NCBI GenBank assembly: GCA_023525715.1
Contig: CM042017.1
Coordinates: 81,993,357-82,057,356, forward strand
DNA length: 64,000 nt
Direction: 5' to 3'
DNA from: Cichorium intybus
Lineage: Eukaryota > Streptophyta > Magnoliopsida > Asterales > Asteraceae
The notes beneath the pieces were generated by a model that saw only the letters and a program-made list of their open reading frames with translations, did no database searches and was not told the DNA's origin. The number at the start of each line of letters is the position of its first letter. The stretch's first letter is position 1. The position numbers and the translations under genes were made by a program. Below are positions 62,871 through 64,000 of the stretch, piece by piece.

Positions 62871-64000
62871 ATGGCTGAAGACAAGGTTGTAATCGAGAAG
62901 TTCAACGGTTCTCACTTTAGCTAGTGGAAAATGCAAATATAAGCATTGCTATGTCAGAAAGACTTGGATGTGGTACTTGCGGACAAGCCGGAGAAAATGG
63001 AAAAAGCTGACGAAGATGCGTGGAACTCAAAGGACAAGAAAGCTAGGGAGGTTATTACATTGTCGTTGTCAAAGAGCGTTGCTTTCAACATCATGAAGGA
63101 AACCACGGCACGTGGTATGATGGATGCTCTGACGAACATGTATGAGAAACCGTCGACGGCTAACAAGGTGTTCTTGATGAGGGAGTTATTCACTACAAGG
63201 ATGGATGAGGAAAGTTCTGTTACGGTTCACATTAACAATCTAAATTCAATTCTGTCCAGATTATCATCTGTGGGAATTAAATTTGATAATGAAACTCAAG
63301 CTGCACTGCTGCTAGCTTCACTACCTGATAGTTGGTCCGGAACAGTTACGGCTGTTACTAGCTCCGGGGAGCTAGTGGTATGACTTTTGAAGGGGTTAGA
63401 GACTTGGTTTTGGGCTAGGATATCAGACGCAAAAATCAAGGTGGATCATCTTCTTCTGCGTTATTGAATATGGACAGAGGTAGAAGGAATAGCAGGAACA
63501 GTGGGAGCCGAGGAAGAAGTTCTTCTAGAACTAGGAAGAATGTGAAGTATTGGAACTGCCAAGAGGTGGGACATGTTAAGAGTCAATGTCCAAAGAAAGA
63601 ATTAAATAGTGTTGGTGCTGAGAATGTTTATCAGGAAGATGCATTGATACTCAGTATGGAAAACTGTTTAGACTCTTGGGTCATGGATTCAGGGGCTTCG
63701 TTTCACGCCATGGACAACGGAGAAACGATGGTGAATCTAAAAGAAGGAGATTTTGGGAAGGTACGGTTAGCAATTGACGAGATGCTTCAAGTAACGGGCA
63801 TATGAGATATTGATCTGATACATCATTGGGAACTACATGGAACCTGAAGAATGTCAGCGTGATTCCGGAGCTGAAGAAGAAATTGATTTCTGTTGGTCAG
63901 CTGGATAAACAAGAACTGGAAGTAAGGTTTGGTGGTGGTAAATGGAGGGTGGTCAATGGTAATTCGGTGATTGCTCAAGGTATGAAGCATGGGTCATTGT
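62871..64000 (+). pseudogene. Gag-protease frame, array unit 5 (runs off the window)
   Basis: Shared TAG and TAA, plus a one-base deletion in GCTCCGGGGAGC (about 63366), a TAG in GGGCTAGGA (63414-63416) and a TGA in GGCATATGAGA. Unlike units 1 to 4 it keeps GGA after NLKE (KEGDFGKVRL), so it lacks the TGA fixed in the others. Truncated by the window end. Confidence 0.86.

Larger units (their letters stand above)
52618..64000 (+). repeat. Tandem array of gag-only Tork-type Copia elements
   Basis: Units start at LTR positions 52618, 55005, 57391, 59775 and 62162 (spacings 2387, 2386, 2384, 2387 bp) and the fifth unit runs out of the window. Structure is LTR-internal-LTR-internal with one shared 469 bp LTR between neighbours. 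The internal ~1.9 kb carries gag and a protease/pre-integrase remnant but no integrase core, RT or RNase H, as in non-autonomous gag-containing elements. Gag and protease flavour (MAEDKVVIEKFNGSDF, DSWVMDSGASFHA) is of the Tnt1/Tork lineage. Confidence 0.93.

Overview
This is a repeat-dominated stretch of a flowering-plant nuclear genome. The SIRE-type and Tork-type Copia proteins, the Tekay-type Ty3 integrase and the zinc-finger-MYM-like hAT protein look like those common in Asteraceae genomes, so a composite (lettuce/daisy family) is the best guess. That is from memory of protein flavour, not from a search. No conventional single-copy host gene is visible.

Layout. (1) 1-3981: the 3' end of a Tekay-type Ty3 element: integrase plus chromodomain, then a long 3' LTR carrying a (TA)n tract. 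(2) 3982-24435: eleven head-to-tail copies of a ~1.89 kb unit. Each copy carries, on the minus strand, a two-exon gene for a small secreted six-cysteine peptide. A separate signal-peptide exon is joined to the cysteine exon by a ~115-120 bp phase-1 intron. Both flanks of the array are cut by retrotransposons. (3) 24436-32015: minus-strand SIRE-type Copia remnant with 3' LTR, degraded third ORF, RNase H and RT; integrase and gag are missing. It abuts (4) 32016-35312: the 5' part of a minus-strand hAT gene split by a 1,471 bp MULE-like element. (5) 35318-44436: a plus-strand, nearly complete but dead SIRE-type Copia element with two LTRs and a 5 bp target duplication. (6) 44437-46082: AT-rich DNA with no clear gene. 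(7) 46083-52617: a Ty3 LTR fragment entered by a third, minus-strand SIRE-type element, whose third ORF is split by a 2,775 bp solo LTR with a 5 bp target duplication. (8) 52618-64000 (continues past the window): at least five tandem units of a gag/protease-only Tork-type element sharing 469 bp LTRs.

Two stretches stand out. The peptide array is the most interesting: its gene is missed by a simple ORF scan because the signal peptide lies in its own exon, and the most diverged copy keeps all six cysteines. The tandem Tork array carries an in-frame stop common to every unit, so it grew by DNA-level tandem duplication of an already dead copy rather than by fresh retrotransposition. Splice sites, transcription and function of the peptide genes are inferred from sequence only.
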